Source of the DNA: Hydrogenophaga sp.
Lineage (GTDB): Bacteria; Pseudomonadota; Gammaproteobacteria; Burkholderiales; Burkholderiaceae_C
Assembly: GCF_018780075.1 (NCBI RefSeq)
Contig: NZ_JADMKB010000099.1
Span: 1 to 36,821, forward strand
Direction: 5' to 3'
Length of the DNA stretch: 36,821 nucleotides
Part shown: piece after piece, positions 27,037 through 36,042 of the stretch
Position numbering within the stretch: the first letter of the stretch is position 1
Layout: each line of letters starts with the position of its first letter
The notes under the pieces: generated by a model
Seen by the model: the letters and a program-made list of their open reading frames with translations, nothing else
What the model was told of the DNA's origin: nothing
Database searches by the model: none
Program-made: the position numbers and the translations under genes

Positions 27037-28204
27037 AGCCCTCGCGCGCGACGCCAGCGCTCTGGCCAACGGCGAGACCGTGTTGTCCGTCCCCGAAACC
27101 GAAGTGGCGCGCCAGATGCAGATCTGCAACGCCTGCCGCTACTGCGAAGGCTTCTGCGCCGTGTTCCCGGCCATGACGCGCCGGCTCGAGTTCGGCAAGG
27201 CCGACATCCACTTCCTGGCCAACCTCTGCCACAACTGCGGCGCCTGCCTGCACGCCTGCCAGTACGCGCCGCCACACGAGTTTGCGGTGAACGTGCCACA
27301 GGCCATGGCCCAAGTGCGCGGCCAGACCTATGTGGACTACGCCTGGCCGCCGGCGCTCGGCCGGCTCTACCAGCGCCAGGGGCTCACGCTGTCGCTGGCG
27401 CTGGCCGCCGGCCTCGCGCTGTTCCTGGTGCTGGCCGTGGTGCTCCAGGGGCAGGGCCTGGGCGCGCTGTGGAGCGCGCCGGGTGGCGACTTCTACGGCC
27501 TCTTTCCGCACAACCTGCTCGTCGGGCTGTTCGCGCCGGTGTTCCTGTTCGCCACGCTGGCCCTGGCCCTGGGCGTGCGCCGCTTCTGGCGCGACCTGAC
27601 GCCCGCCACCAGCGGCGCGCCGCTGTCGGCGCCCGCCACGGCCGAGGCGGCCGATGCCGTGCTGCGCCTGAAGTACCTGGACGGTGGCCACGGCGAGGGC
27701 TGCCACAACGAGGACGACGCCTACACGCTCTCGCGCCGGCGCTTTCACCATCTGACGTTCTACGGCTTCATGCTGTGTTTCGCCGCCACCAGTGTGGCCA
27801 CGCTCTACCACTACCTGCTGGGCCAGCCCGCGCCCTACGACCTGCCCAGCCTGCCCAAGCTGCTGGGCGCGGTGGGCGGCGTGAGCCTCGCGCTGGGCAC
27901 GGCGGGCCTGTGGCGCTTGAACCTGCGGCGCCACCCGCAGCACGGCGACGCCGCGCAACAACCCATGGACCGCGGCTTCATCGCCCTGCTGTTCCTCACC
28001 GCCACCAGCGGCCTGGCCCTGTGGGCGGCGCGCGGCACGCCCGCCCTGGCGCTGACGCTGTGCCTGCACCTGGGCGCGGTGATGGCGCTGTTCGCCACCA
28101 TGCCCTACGGCAAGTTCGGCCACGGCATCTTCCGCACCGCCGCGCTGCTGCGCCACGCGGTGGAAAGGCGCCAGCCCAACCCCATCGGCCTGGGCGCCGA
28201 CTGA
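27023..28204 (+). CDS. tcuB: TcuB iron-sulfur/cytochrome b electron-transfer protein
   Basis: 393 residues. Two [4Fe-4S] motifs lie in the N-terminal part (Cys35, 38, 41, 45 in [11 protein letters not shown]; Cys69, 72, 75, 79 in [11 protein letters not shown]). About six membrane helices follow, with histidines likely to hold haem ([40 protein letters not shown]). TcuB reoxidises the reduced flavin of TcuA and sends electrons to the membrane quinone pool. It overlaps tcuA by 14 bases, with CCGGAG before the ATG, so translation is coupled. A mid-region of about 40 residues (190-230) without helices is a soluble loop. The Bug gene follows 61 bases later. Confidence 0.92.
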   Translation: MHTLEALARDASALANGETVLSVPETEVARQMQICNACRYCEGFCAVFPAMTRRLEFGKADIHFLANLCHNCGACLHACQYAPPHEFAVNVPQAMAQVRGQTYVDYAWPPALGRLYQRQGLTLSLALAAGLALFLVLAVVLQGQGLGALWSAPGGDFYGLFPHNLLVGLFAPVFLFATLALALGVRRFWRDLTPATSGAPLSAPATAEAADAVLRLKYLDGGHGEGCHNEDDAYTLSRRRFHHLTFYGFMLCFAATSVATLYHYLLGQPAPYDLPSLPKLLGAVGGVSLALGTAGLWRLNLRRHPQHGDAAQQPMDRGFIALLFLTATSGLALWAARGTPALALTLCLHLGAVMALFATMPYGKFGHGIFRTAALLRHAVERRQPNPIGLGAD

Positions 28205-28265
28205 GCCGGCGCTGCGGCCCGACCGTTTTCTTTCCCCCCACGAAACCCCCTGAGGAGACCCTCTC

Positions 28266-29243
28266 ATGAACAAGCGACCCCGCTTGCGCGCCACCGCGCT
28301 CGCCCTTTCCATCCTCGCGCTGGGCAGCCTGGCCCAGGCCCAGGACTTCCCGCCCAAAAAACCCGTCACCCTGGTGGTCGGCTTCGCGGCCGGCGGCGCA
28401 GCCGACGCGGCCGCGCGCCTGATCGCCAAGAAACTCGGCGAGAACATCGGCCAGACGGTGATCGTGGAGAACAAGGGCGGCGCGGGCGGCAACATCGCGC
28501 ACCAGTTCGTCGCCAAGGCGGCGCCCGATGGCTCGGTGCTGCTGTTCGGGTCCGTGGGCCCGCTCACCATCGCGCCGCACCTGATGAAGCTGCCCTACGA
28601 CCCCTTTGTGGACCTCACCCCCATCTCGGGCGGCGTGTACTTCCCGAACGTGCTCGTGGTGCACAAGGGCGTGGGCGTGAAGACGCTGGCCGAGTTCGTG
28701 CAGCTGGAGAAGAAAAAGCCCGGCAGCGTGGACTTCGCTTCCACCGGCGCGGGCTCGGCCTCGCACCTGGCGGGGGAACTGTTCAACCAGCGCGCCGGCG
28801 TCGACATGGTCCATGTGCCCTACAAGGGCGGCGCGCCCGCGCTGCAGGACCTGCTGGGCGAACGCATCGCCTCGTACTTCTCGGCCCCGCCCACGGCGAT
28901 GCCGCACATCGAGAGCGGCAAGCTGGTGCCGCTGGCCACCACCGGCCTCACGCGCCCGGCCTACCTGCCCCACATCCCCACCGTGGCCGAGGCCGGCTAC
29001 CCCGGCTTCGAGGCGCTGAACTGGTACGCCTTCGTGGCGCCGGGCAAAACCCCCGTGCCACTGCTGGACCGCTGGAACCAGGAGATCGTGAAGGCGCTGA
29101 ACGACGCGGGCGTGAAGGACGCGTTGAAGCACCACGGGCTGACCCCGCAGCCCACCACGCGCGCCGAGTTCGCGGCCTTCATGAAGAAAGAATCCGCCCA
29201 GTGGGCGGCCATCGTCAAGGAACGCAAGATCACGGCCGACTGA
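28266..29243 (+). CDS. Bug-family (TctC-like) periplasmic binding protein
   Basis: 325 residues with a signal peptide (residues 1-25, cleaved near AQA) and the Bug signature: PVTLVVGFAAGGAADAAARLIA, VIVENKGGAGGNIA, YDPFVDLTPIS, VHVPYKGGAPALQDLLG and a C-terminal KKESAQWAAIVKERKI. Bug proteins bind carboxylated or amidated acids in the periplasm and may feed a TctAB membrane permease. No tctA or tctB lies in the window, so it is an orphan here. Its place directly after tcuAB suggests tricarballylate or citrate-type acids as ligand, in place of the TcuC permease known from Salmonella. GAGGAG lies nine bases before the ATG. The repeat at 29308 follows. Confidence 0.93.
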   Translation: MNKRPRLRATALALSILALGSLAQAQDFPPKKPVTLVVGFAAGGAADAAARLIAKKLGENIGQTVIVENKGGAGGNIAHQFVAKAAPDGSVLLFGSVGPLTIAPHLMKLPYDPFVDLTPISGGVYFPNVLVVHKGVGVKTLAEFVQLEKKKPGSVDFASTGAGSASHLAGELFNQRAGVDMVHVPYKGGAPALQDLLGERIASYFSAPPTAMPHIESGKLVPLATTGLTRPAYLPHIPTVAEAGYPGFEALNWYAFVAPGKTPVPLLDRWNQEIVKALNDAGVKDALKHHGLTPQPTTRAEFAAFMKKESAQWAAIVKERKITAD

Positions 29244-29307
29244 GCTCCCCCGGCCCGAATCCGCTTTCCCAGGCGCCGGAGCGCAACCCAGCCGCATGAA
29301 ATGGCGC

Positions 29308-29388
29308 CACCCAGGGCACCGCCGGGCCGGCTCTGCCGGACGGCCAGTGCCGCCCCCCTTGAGGAGGGCGCGCGCAGCGCGGCGGGGG
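29308..29388. repeat. Intergenic GC-rich repeat, copy B
   Basis: 29311-29357 matches copy A (22274-22320) at 45 of 47 positions, in the same orientation. The right part differs in detail but is again a C run, a GC-rich stretch and a G run. It ends against the stop codon of the minus-strand mnmA (29389-29391). CCGGC-TCT-GCCGG can form a hairpin. It fills most of the gap between the convergent Bug and mnmA genes. Confidence 0.8.
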
Positions 29389-30516
29389 TCACTTCAAGGG
29401 CGCGTTGGCCGCCTCGGTGTGGATCACGCCGCCGCCCAGGCAGACCTCGCCGTCGTAGAGCACGGCGCTCTGCCCTGGCGTCACGGCCCATTGCGGTTCG
29501 TCAAACCGCAGCGTGATGCCCGTGGCGTCGGTGGCCAGGGTGCAGGGCGCGTCGCTCTGGCGGTAGCGCGTCTTGGCCGCGATCTGCGTGGCGGTCGGCG
29601 CCTCGCCCGCGACCCAGCTCAGGTCTTCGGCACGCAGGCTGGGCGAGAGCAGCCAGGGGTGGTCGTGACCCTGCACCACCCAGAGGATGTTCTTGTCCAT
29701 GTCCTTGCGCGCGACGAACCAGGGCTCGTGCTCGTTGCCCCCCTTTTGCGCGCCCTTGGCCTTGATCCCTCCGATGCCCAGCCCCTGTCGCTGCCCCAGC
29801 GTGTAGAAGCTCAGGCCCACGTGTTTCCCGATGGTGCGGCCGGTCGGGTCCTTGATTGGGCCGGGCTCTTTCGCGATGTAGCGGTTCAGGAAATCGCGGA
29901 ACGGCCGCTCGCCGATGAAGCAGATGCCGGTGCTGTCCTTCTTCTTCGCGTTGGGCAGGCCGATCTCGGCCGCGATGCGGCGCACCTCGGTCTTGGGCAG
30001 CTCGCCCACCGGGAACAGCGTCTTGCTCAGCTGCGCCTGGTTGAGGCGGTGCAAGAAGTAGCTCTGGTCCTTCAGCGGGTCCAGACCCTTGAGCAGCTCG
30101 TGTTTTCCCGTCGCTTCATTCAGGCGGACCCGCGCGTAATGGCCGGTCGCGATCTTCTCGGCGCCCAGGCGCATCGCGTGGTCCAGGAACGCCTTGAACT
30201 TGATCTCGGCGTTGCACAGGATGTCGGGGTTGGGCGTGCGCCCGGCCGAGTACTCACGCAGGAACTCCGCGAACACGCGGTCCTTGTACTCGGCGGCGAA
30301 GTTGACGTGCTCGATCTCGATGCCCAGCACGTCGGCCACGCTGGCCGCGTCCACGAAGTCGATGTTGGACGAGCAGAACTCGCTGTTGTCGTCGTCCTCC
30401 CAGTTCTTCATGAAGATGCCGATGACCTCGTAACCCTGCTCTTTGAGCAGGTGCGCGCTCACCGCGGAGTCCACGCCGCCGCTCAAACCGACCACCACAC
30501 GTTGCTTGTTTGCCAT
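29389..30516 (-). CDS. mnmA: tRNA-specific 2-thiouridylase
   Basis: 375 residues. MnmA thiolates wobble uridine-34 of tRNA Lys, Glu and Gln, using sulfur relayed from IscS by the Tus proteins. The ATP-binding PP-loop is SGGVDS (12-17). The catalytic cysteines are Cys101 ([12 protein letters not shown]) and Cys199 ([10 protein letters not shown]). The RNA-contacting segment DQSYFLHRL and the C-terminal beta-barrel are intact. I chose the ATG at 30516; longer forms add a Pro/Arg tail without homology. GATAAT ends six bases upstream and there is no ribosome-binding site, so the message is probably leaderless. It is transcribed towards repeat B. Confidence 0.97.
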   Translation of the reverse strand: MANKQRVVVGLSGGVDSAVSAHLLKEQGYEVIGIFMKNWEDDDNSEFCSSNIDFVDAASVADVLGIEIEHVNFAAEYKDRVFAEFLREYSAGRTPNPDILCNAEIKFKAFLDHAMRLGAEKIATGHYARVRLNEATGKHELLKGLDPLKDQSYFLHRLNQAQLSKTLFPVGELPKTEVRRIAAEIGLPNAKKKDSTGICFIGERPFRDFLNRYIAKEPGPIKDPTGRTIGKHVGLSFYTLGQRQGLGIGGIKAKGAQKGGNEHEPWFVARKDMDKNILWVVQGHDHPWLLSPSLRAEDLSWVAGEAPTATQIAAKTRYRQSDAPCTLATDATGITLRFDEPQWAVTPGQSAVLYDGEVCLGGGVIHTEAANAPLK

Positions 30517-30522
30517 CCGGGG

Positions 30523-30528
30523 ATTATC
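30523..30528 (-). promoter_or_regulatory. mnmA: -10-like GATAAT before mnmA
   Basis: GATAAT (five of six matches) ends six bases before the mnmA ATG, and the spacer CCCCGG has no Shine-Dalgarno. It is the best hexamer of the leaderless-type set in this window. No clear -35 box. Confidence 0.45.
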
Positions 30529-30647
30529 CCAAGCCCGGCCAGGGCGCGCCCCGCGGTCGAACTTGTCACGCCCCGGCGGTGGGGTCAACCGCTGCAGAAG
30601 CGCCGGCTTGCGGTGAGGGCGCTCCGGGGGCTCCGTCCATCGGCGGG

Positions 30648-31463
30648 TCAGTGGACCTGCAGGGCCTGCTGCGTGAAATGCGCCGACAGCTCCGCGATGT
30701 TCGCGGGAATTTCGTACTTGTGCGGCGTGTACCCGGGCATCATCGACCTCGCCCGCATGCCCGAGGTGGAGGCCAGCGACATCAGGTGGTGCTTGAGGCG
30801 AATGCGGCAGCGTTCACCGTGTCGCGGTATGTCGGCCGCGCTCATGATCTTCTCGCAGTCGGCATAGAAGCGAAGCATGTGATGCTGCGCGGACCAGCAC
30901 ATGCGAACCCGGTACAGCGGATCACCGATCAGGTGCCGGTAGACATCGAACGCGACATTGCGGTGTTCGATCTCCTCCACCAGGTGCCACTTGAACAGGT
31001 TGCCAAACGCCGGGTTGGTGCGGTGGTGGTCGTACAAGCCGCTGTTCAGCATGAAGATGCCCAGCTGCGTGGTGTACGACTCGAAACCCTCGATGTAGCC
31101 GATCCGGAACCGATCGGTCCCGTCGGCCAGGTAGCCATCAAATTCGGTTTTCAGCCGGTCGAGGCGTTCCTGCAGGCCGGGGTAGCCGTGCGCCAGCACG
31201 ACCTTGTTGAAATCGATGTGGCGCTGGTAGTGCTGGGCTTCCTGGCGGCTGAACCGGTCGACGTCTTCGCGCAGCCGGTCGTCGCGGATGCGGTTCATCA
31301 CACGCCGCAGCGATTTCACGAAGAAGGGTTCCACCTGGCTGACGTAAAGCCCCATCGCACTGTGCTGATACGACAGCTTGGCGTTGCCCGCGATGTACAG
31401 CGGATGGAAGTCCTCGCTGGCGGGTACCTCGAACTGCATCGTTCGAACGGGAATCGGATGCAT
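30648..31463 (-). CDS. Predicted metal-dependent hydrolase (PF10118-type)
   Basis: 271 residues, mostly helical. It resembles the predicted metal-dependent hydrolases of the PF10118/COG3687 group. Likely metal ligands are in [12 protein letters not shown] (Glu75, His78, His82) and in a later [21 protein letters not shown] (about 155-175), an E/H arrangement like that of ferritin-type di-metal sites. No reaction is proven for the group. AGGAGG lies five bases before the ATG at 31463. A promoter with -35 TAGGCA and -10 TATATT lies 62 bases upstream. The gene is divergent from the dioxygenase. Confidence 0.8.
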   Translation of the reverse strand: MHPIPVRTMQFEVPASEDFHPLYIAGNAKLSYQHSAMGLYVSQVEPFFVKSLRRVMNRIRDDRLREDVDRFSRQEAQHYQRHIDFNKVVLAHGYPGLQERLDRLKTEFDGYLADGTDRFRIGYIEGFESYTTQLGIFMLNSGLYDHHRTNPAFGNLFKWHLVEEIEHRNVAFDVYRHLIGDPLYRVRMCWSAQHHMLRFYADCEKIMSAADIPRHGERCRIRLKHHLMSLASTSGMRARSMMPGYTPHKYEIPANIAELSAHFTQQALQVH

Positions 31464-31525
31464 GGCAACCTCCTGGATTCCGGACGCGCTTGCCGTGGCA
31501 GGGGCCCTCGGCCGCGCGTCGAACC

Positions 31526-31554
31526 AATATACGCACTTCGACGGTGTGTGCCTA
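31526..31554 (-). promoter_or_regulatory. Sigma-70-type promoter of the hydrolase gene
   Basis: On the minus strand, TAGGCA (31554-31549) and TATATT (31531-31526) are 17 bases apart, with four and five of six consensus matches. Transcription would start near 31519, leaving a leader of about 56 bases that carries the AGGAGG site. Confidence 0.5.
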
Positions 31555-31709
31555 CTGCGGCCGTGCCCGCGCCGACAGATGGCGGCCTGATCCAGGTGGC
31601 CAGGGTCGGCCGCGGGATGGGGCGTCGTCCAGCGAGTGCCGCCACCGGTCATCAAAAAAATTGACCACGGACGGCAAAACCCGCGAACGCCGGCGTCTGG
31701 TGCGGGGGC

Positions 31710-31715
31710 TACAGT
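31710..31715 (+). promoter_or_regulatory. -10-like TACAGT before the dioxygenase gene
   Basis: TACAGT (four of six matches) in the divergent gap would start transcription near 31722, giving a leader of about 40 bases with AAAGGA before the ATG at 31762. A TTGACC at 31661-31666 is too far upstream (43 bases) to pair with it. Confidence 0.3.
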
Positions 31716-31761
31716 TTCCCCATGGCGCGCACCGCTGCTGGCGCGCCGAAAGGAAACCACC

Positions 31762-32589
31762 ATGTCCCGTCTGCCCGCCCTGTTCATGTCCCACGGCTCG
31801 CCCACCTTTGCCATCGACCCCGGCCTGGCCGGCCCGGCGCTCACCGCGCTGGGCAAGACCTTGCCGCGGCCGAAGGCGATCCTGATCGTCTCGCCGCACT
31901 GGATGACACGCGAGCCGCGCGTGGCCACCACGCCGCGCCCGCAGACCATCCACGACTTCGGCGGCTTTCCGGCGGCGCTGTACCAGCTGAACTACCCCGC
32001 GCCCGGCGCCCCGGACGTGGCGCAACGCGCCCTTGAGCTGCTGCGCGCCGCCGGCTACGCGGCCGAGGCCGACCCGCAGTGGGGCATGGACCACGGCGCC
32101 TGGGTGCCGCTGCTGCACCTGTTCCCGGCGGCCGACATCCCGGTGTTTCAGGTCTCGCTGCCCGCGCGGCTGGACGGTGAGCGTGCCTACGCCTATGGCC
32201 AGGCGCTCGCGCCGCTGGCAGAAGAGGGCGTGCTCATCATCGGCTCGGGCAGCCTCACCCACAACCTCTACGAGGTGCGCTTCGACGCGCCCGACGCCCA
32301 CAGCGAAACCTACGCGACCGAGTTCGCCGCCTGGATTCACCAGACCCTGCGCAATGGCGACCACGCGCGCCTGCAGCAGACCATGGCGGTGGCACCGCAC
32401 GCCCAGCGCTCGCACCCCACGGCCGAGCACCTGTGGCCGCTGATGGTGGCGGCCGGCGCGGCGGGCGCCGAGGCGCCGGTCACGCGCATTGACGGTGGCA
32501 TCACCTACGGCGTGCTGTCGATGGACTCGTACCTGTTCGGCGCCATCCCGTCGGTGGCCGAAGCGCCGGCCCTGGCCGAGGCCGCCTGA
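31762..32589 (+). CDS. LigB/DODA-type extradiol ring-cleavage dioxygenase (YgiD-like)
   Basis: 275 residues of the class III extradiol dioxygenase fold. Metal ligands should be His11 (FMSHGSPTFA), His45 (IVSPHWMT) and His222 (HPTAEHLWPL); GSGSLTHNLYE (His166) and the MDHGAWVPL stretch (His110) lie in the active site. The family opens catecholic rings such as DOPA and binds zinc or iron; the natural substrate in bacteria is unclear. AAAGGA lies seven bases before the ATG. The stop overlaps the upstream end of the esterase gene region, and GGAG for the esterase lies two bases beyond it, so both are probably co-transcribed. Confidence 0.92.
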   Translation: MSRLPALFMSHGSPTFAIDPGLAGPALTALGKTLPRPKAILIVSPHWMTREPRVATTPRPQTIHDFGGFPAALYQLNYPAPGAPDVAQRALELLRAAGYAAEADPQWGMDHGAWVPLLHLFPAADIPVFQVSLPARLDGERAYAYGQALAPLAEEGVLIIGSGSLTHNLYEVRFDAPDAHSETYATEFAAWIHQTLRNGDHARLQQTMAVAPHAQRSHPTAEHLWPLMVAAGAAGAEAPVTRIDGGITYGVLSMDSYLFGAIPSVAEAPALAEAA

Positions 32590-32600
32590 TGGAGCCGCTG

Positions 32601-33221
32601 ATGAACACCGACGACCTGATCGTCCACCCGCCCAGCGAGGCCGCGCTCGAGCTGGTGCTGCTGTTCCACGGCGTGGGCGCGAGCCCCGAAGGCCTGGTGC
32701 CGCTGGGCCAGGCACTGGCGCGGCCCGACCGCTGGGTGGTCAGCGTGCGCTCGCCGTTCCCGTCCGACATGGGCGGCGGCTGGCAGTGGTTTTCGGTGCG
32801 CGGCATCGACGAGGCCAACCGCGTCGAGCGCATCGCCGCGGTGATGCCGCGTTTTGTGCAGACGGTTCAGGCCTGGCAGGCCCGCACCGGGCTGGACGCC
32901 ACGGCCACGGCGCTGGCCGGCTTCTCGCAAGGCGCGATCATGGCGCTGGAATCCATGCAGCAGGCGGTGCCGCTGGCCTCGCGCGTGGTGTCGATGGCCG
33001 GGCGTTTCGCCGAGCCGCCGCGGGTGGCGCCGGCCGGCGTGTCGCTGCACTTCATCCACGGCGCGCAGGACATGGTGATCCCCGCAGCCCACAGCGTGTC
33101 GGTGGCCGAGCGCCTGCGGGCGCTGGGCGCAAGCCCGACGGTGGACGTGCTGCCCGGGCTGGGCCACGGCATCGACGAGCGGGTGCTCGCGCTGCTGACC
33201 CGCGCGCTGGACCCGGCCTGA
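32601..33221 (+). CDS. Carboxylesterase/alpha-beta hydrolase (YpfH-like)
   Basis: 206 residues, a small serine hydrolase of the phospholipase/carboxylesterase group. The catalytic triad is Ser109 (GFSQG, 107-111), Asp157 (HGAQDMVIP) and His189 (GLGHGID). LLFHGVGASPE (20-30) gives the oxyanion region, and SPFPSDMGGGWQWF the substrate loop. I chose the ATG at 32601 because GGAG lies six bases upstream. An ATG at 32589 overlaps the dioxygenase stop but lacks a site of its own. The substrate is unknown; short-chain esters are usual. The next gene follows after ten bases. Confidence 0.92.
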   Translation: MNTDDLIVHPPSEAALELVLLFHGVGASPEGLVPLGQALARPDRWVVSVRSPFPSDMGGGWQWFSVRGIDEANRVERIAAVMPRFVQTVQAWQARTGLDATATALAGFSQGAIMALESMQQAVPLASRVVSMAGRFAEPPRVAPAGVSLHFIHGAQDMVIPAAHSVSVAERLRALGASPTVDVLPGLGHGIDERVLALLTRALDPA

Positions 33222-33231
33222 GCCCGTCGCC

Positions 33232-33699
33232 ATGAACACCCTGTACCTGGACATCGGCGCCACCGACACCACGGCGGTGCTGTCGCTGCCGGACGGCGGC
33301 GAATCGCGCTGGCACCTGCCCATCGGGTGGGCTGTGCTCTGGCCCGGACCGGTCGGGCCGTCGGGGCCGTCGGCGCTGGCGATCGAGCAGGCGATCCAGA
33401 CCGTGGAAGACCAGGTTGAGCGCCTCGCGGGCCACATCCCGGCGGGCGCCCGCCTGGTGGTCGCGGCCGGCGCCATGGCGCCGCTGCAACGCGCAGGTGC
33501 CATTTGGGGCCTGGCGCACGAGGCCATTGCGCGCGCGCAGATCGAGCGCGAGTACCAGCAGCTGGCGGCGCGGTCGGTGGGCGCACCCTCCGCCAAGGGC
33601 AGCGGATTCGACGATCCGGCGGGTGACGCGCTGGTGCTGATCCTGCGCGAGTGCCTGCACCACCTGGGGTTTGACGCGGTGCACCTCACCGCGGCCTGA
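33232..33699 (+). CDS. Small protein of unknown function with an ASKHA-like N-terminus
   Basis: 155 residues, no signal peptide or membrane helix. The opening NTLYLDIGATDTTAVLSL resembles the first phosphate-binding hairpin of sugar kinase/Hsp70/actin-fold proteins (a D-G-T-type loop). A Gly/Pro-rich WPGPVGPSGPSALA loop follows, then ARLVVAAGAMAPLQRAGA and a helical QIEREYQQLAARSV. The tail (about 120-155) has a GDALVLILRECLHHLGF helix. It is far too short for a complete kinase, so the resemblance may be only a fold fragment or chance. It begins ten bases after the esterase and is probably in the same operon. No ribosome-binding site is clear. Confidence 0.75.
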   Translation: MNTLYLDIGATDTTAVLSLPDGGESRWHLPIGWAVLWPGPVGPSGPSALAIEQAIQTVEDQVERLAGHIPAGARLVVAAGAMAPLQRAGAIWGLAHEAIARAQIEREYQQLAARSVGAPSAKGSGFDDPAGDALVLILRECLHHLGFDAVHLTAA

Positions 33700-33851
33700 G
33701 CGTGAGCGCCGCCGGGGCGGCGGCTGTCACGCGGTTTTCACGGTATTGACTTATGGTGGGCTTTGCCGGATTCTGCGTCTGGCCGTCACCCCGGGCCCAC
33801 ACGCGCTGTGGCGCCATCCCAACCCAAGCCCACCTTGAAAGCGATCTCCCC

Positions 33852-34916
33852 ATGAAGAGCAAGTTGTCCCGCGTTGTTCTGGCCACGCTGTTGCTGGCCG
33901 CTGGTGCCGCACAGGCACAAGACAAGACCCTGCGCCTGCTGACCTGGGCCGACTACGTGCCCAAGGACGTGCTGGAGCAGTTCACCAAAGAGACCGGCAT
34001 TAAGGTCGAGGTCACGCTCTCGAACAACGAAGAGATGATCTCCAAGCTGCGCGCCACCGCCGGCGCCGGCTTCGACCTGGCCCAGCCCAGCCAGGACCGC
34101 ATCGCCGGCCCGCAGGGCGAGTTCAAGATCTACAAGCCCATGGACCTGAGCAAGATCAAGTCCGATCTGTTCATCGCGCCCATGCTCGAAGCCACGCGCC
34201 TGAACACCTCCATCGACGGCAAGGTCTATGGCCTGCCGCACATCTGGGGCACCGACGGCCTGGTGATCAACACCAAGACCTCCAAGGCGGCCGATTACAA
34301 CGACCTCTGTGCGGCCGACAACGCCGGCAAGGTCAGCATGCGCCTGAAGCGCCCGACGCTGATCGCGTTCGCGTTCGCCAGCGGCAAGAACCCGTTTGCG
34401 CTCTACAGCGACGCCAAGGCCTACGGCGCGCTGATGGACGACGTGGGCAAGGCGCTCACCGAGTGCAAGAAGAACGTGAAGTTCTACTGGGACGGCAAAG
34501 ACCAGTTGCTCGCCGGCATGCGCTCGGGCGAGCTGACCACGGCCATGATGTGGGACACCGGCGGCTGGGGCCTGAACAAGACCAACCCCGAGATCAAGTT
34601 CGTCGCACCCAAGTCGGGCGCGCTGGGCTGGGTCGACACCTTCGCGCTGCCGGCCAAGGGCAAGAACGACGAGGCCGCCTACGCCTGGATCAACTTCAAC
34701 ATGCGCCCCGAGATCGCCGCCAAGGTGGCGGGCTCTGCCGGCAACTTCACCGCCAGCAAGGGCGCCGACCAGCTGATGGACCCGGTGCTCAAGAAGCAGT
34801 TCGCCGAGAGCTTCCCCGAGGCCGCGATCAAGAACATCAAGTGGTACCCGGCCGTGCCCGCCGGCATTGAAGACATCGAAGGCCGCGTGCTCGACCGCGT
34901 CAAAGCCGCCCAGTAA
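33852..34916 (+). CDS. Polyamine-type ABC transporter periplasmic binding protein (PotD/PotF-like)
   Basis: 354 residues with a Sec signal peptide (residues 1-22, AQA cleavage). The mature protein starts DKTLRLLTWADYVPKDVLEQF, the usual PotD/PotF opening, and has KVYGLPHIWGTDGLVIN, SGELTTAMMWDTGGWG and YAWINFNMRPEIAA. Such proteins bind putrescine, spermidine or related cations. It is the first of an operon with an ATPase and permease. The upstream gap holds TTGACT (33746-33751) with a poor -10 (GATTCT, 33769-33774), a tentative promoter. The ribosome-binding site is weak. The GTG of the ATPase gene follows after three bases. Confidence 0.93.
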   Translation: MKSKLSRVVLATLLLAAGAAQAQDKTLRLLTWADYVPKDVLEQFTKETGIKVEVTLSNNEEMISKLRATAGAGFDLAQPSQDRIAGPQGEFKIYKPMDLSKIKSDLFIAPMLEATRLNTSIDGKVYGLPHIWGTDGLVINTKTSKAADYNDLCAADNAGKVSMRLKRPTLIAFAFASGKNPFALYSDAKAYGALMDDVGKALTECKKNVKFYWDGKDQLLAGMRSGELTTAMMWDTGGWGLNKTNPEIKFVAPKSGALGWVDTFALPAKGKNDEAAYAWINFNMRPEIAAKVAGSAGNFTASKGADQLMDPVLKKQFAESFPEAAIKNIKWYPAVPAGIEDIEGRVLDRVKAAQ

Positions 34917-34919
34917 GCG

Positions 34920-36035
34920 GTGCCCACACCCGGTGCCGCATCCGTCGGCGACAACGATCTCGAAGTCCTGGCCGTCGACAAACGCTATGGCGCGTTTGCG
35001 GCGGTCCAGGCCCTGAGCTTCAACGTCCGCCGCGGCTCGTTCTTCTCCATCCTCGGCCCCTCGGGCTGCGGCAAGACCACGCTGCTGCGCATGGTCGCGG
35101 GCTTCATCGCCCCCGACAGCGGCGACCTGCGCATCAAAGGCGCGTCCATGCTCGGCGTGCCACCCAACCGGCGACCGGTGAACATGGTGTTCCAGCACCT
35201 GGCGCTGTTTCCCATGATGAGCGTGGGCGAGAACATCGCCTACGGGCTGGCGCGACGCGGCGTCAAGAGCCCAGCCATCAAGGCCAAGGTCACCGACATG
35301 CTGCAGCGCGTGGGCCTGCCCGGCAGCGTCGACAAGCGCATCGACCAGCTCTCGGGCGGGCAGAAGCAGCGCGTGGCCATCGCGCGCTCGCTCGTGCTGG
35401 AGCCCACCCTGCTGCTGCTCGACGAGCCGCTGGGCGCGCTTGACCTGAAACTGCGCGAGCACATGAAGGTCGAGCTCAAACAGTTGCAGGCGGAGATCGG
35501 CACCACCTTCGTCTACATCACGCACGACCAGTCGGAAGCGCTGGTGATGTCGGACCAGGTCGCGGTGATGAACCAGGGCCGCTTCGAGCAGGTCGGCAGC
35601 CCGCAACAGCTGTACTACCAGCCGGCCACGTCCTTCGTGGCCGGTTTCGTGGGCAACAACAACCGTTTCGAGGGCCACGTGGAGCAACTCAATGGAGCCC
35701 AGGTGCAGCTGCGCACCGGCAGCGGCATGGCGCTGTGGGCGCAGGCCGTGGGCACGGTCTCCGTGGGCCAGACCGCGGTGCTCTTCGTGCGGCCCGAGGC
35801 CATCGAGATCGGGCGCAGCCCGCGCGAGCTGCCGGCTGGCGACCCGGCCTGGAGCGCGGTGGTCGACAGCGTGCTGTTCGACGGCGGCAACTCCACCGTG
35901 CAGGTGCGCGAGACGCGCAGCAACACGCCGCTGCACATCGCCCTGCCCCTCACCGGGCGCCTGGCTGATCTGAAGCCGGGCGAAACGGTGCACTTCGCGT
36001 ATCAGAGCGCGCAGGCCTGGTGTTTCGGGGCATGA
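34920..36035 (+). CDS. Polyamine-type ABC transporter ATPase (PotA-like)
   Basis: 371 residues. The ABC domain (about 14-250) has Walker A GPSGCGKT (46-53), Q-loop Gln92, signature LSGGQ (144-148), Walker B LLLLDEP with Asp168-Glu169, and the switch His202. The C-terminal TOBE-type domain (about 290-371) is typical of polyamine and sugar importers and may take part in regulation. The start is a GTG three bases after the upstream TAA, with no clear ribosome-binding site, so translation is probably coupled. The permease gene follows after seven bases. The complex drives import by hydrolysing ATP on the cytoplasmic side. Confidence 0.95.
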   Translation: MPTPGAASVGDNDLEVLAVDKRYGAFAAVQALSFNVRRGSFFSILGPSGCGKTTLLRMVAGFIAPDSGDLRIKGASMLGVPPNRRPVNMVFQHLALFPMMSVGENIAYGLARRGVKSPAIKAKVTDMLQRVGLPGSVDKRIDQLSGGQKQRVAIARSLVLEPTLLLLDEPLGALDLKLREHMKVELKQLQAEIGTTFVYITHDQSEALVMSDQVAVMNQGRFEQVGSPQQLYYQPATSFVAGFVGNNNRFEGHVEQLNGAQVQLRTGSGMALWAQAVGTVSVGQTAVLFVRPEAIEIGRSPRELPAGDPAWSAVVDSVLFDGGNSTVQVRETRSNTPLHIALPLTGRLADLKPGETVHFAYQSAQAWCFGA

Positions 36036-36042
36036 ACCCACC

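Noticed and set aside
28205..29388. A tctAB permease or TcuC gene hidden near the Bug gene.
   Set aside because: The stretch is filled by the Bug gene and the repeat; no multi-helix permease frame is present.
31722..32036. A possible leaderless small gene starting six bases after TACAGT.
   Set aside because: It is out of frame with the dioxygenase and overlaps it for nearly all its length, with shadow-like residues. The hexamer is better read as the dioxygenase promoter with a 40-base leader.
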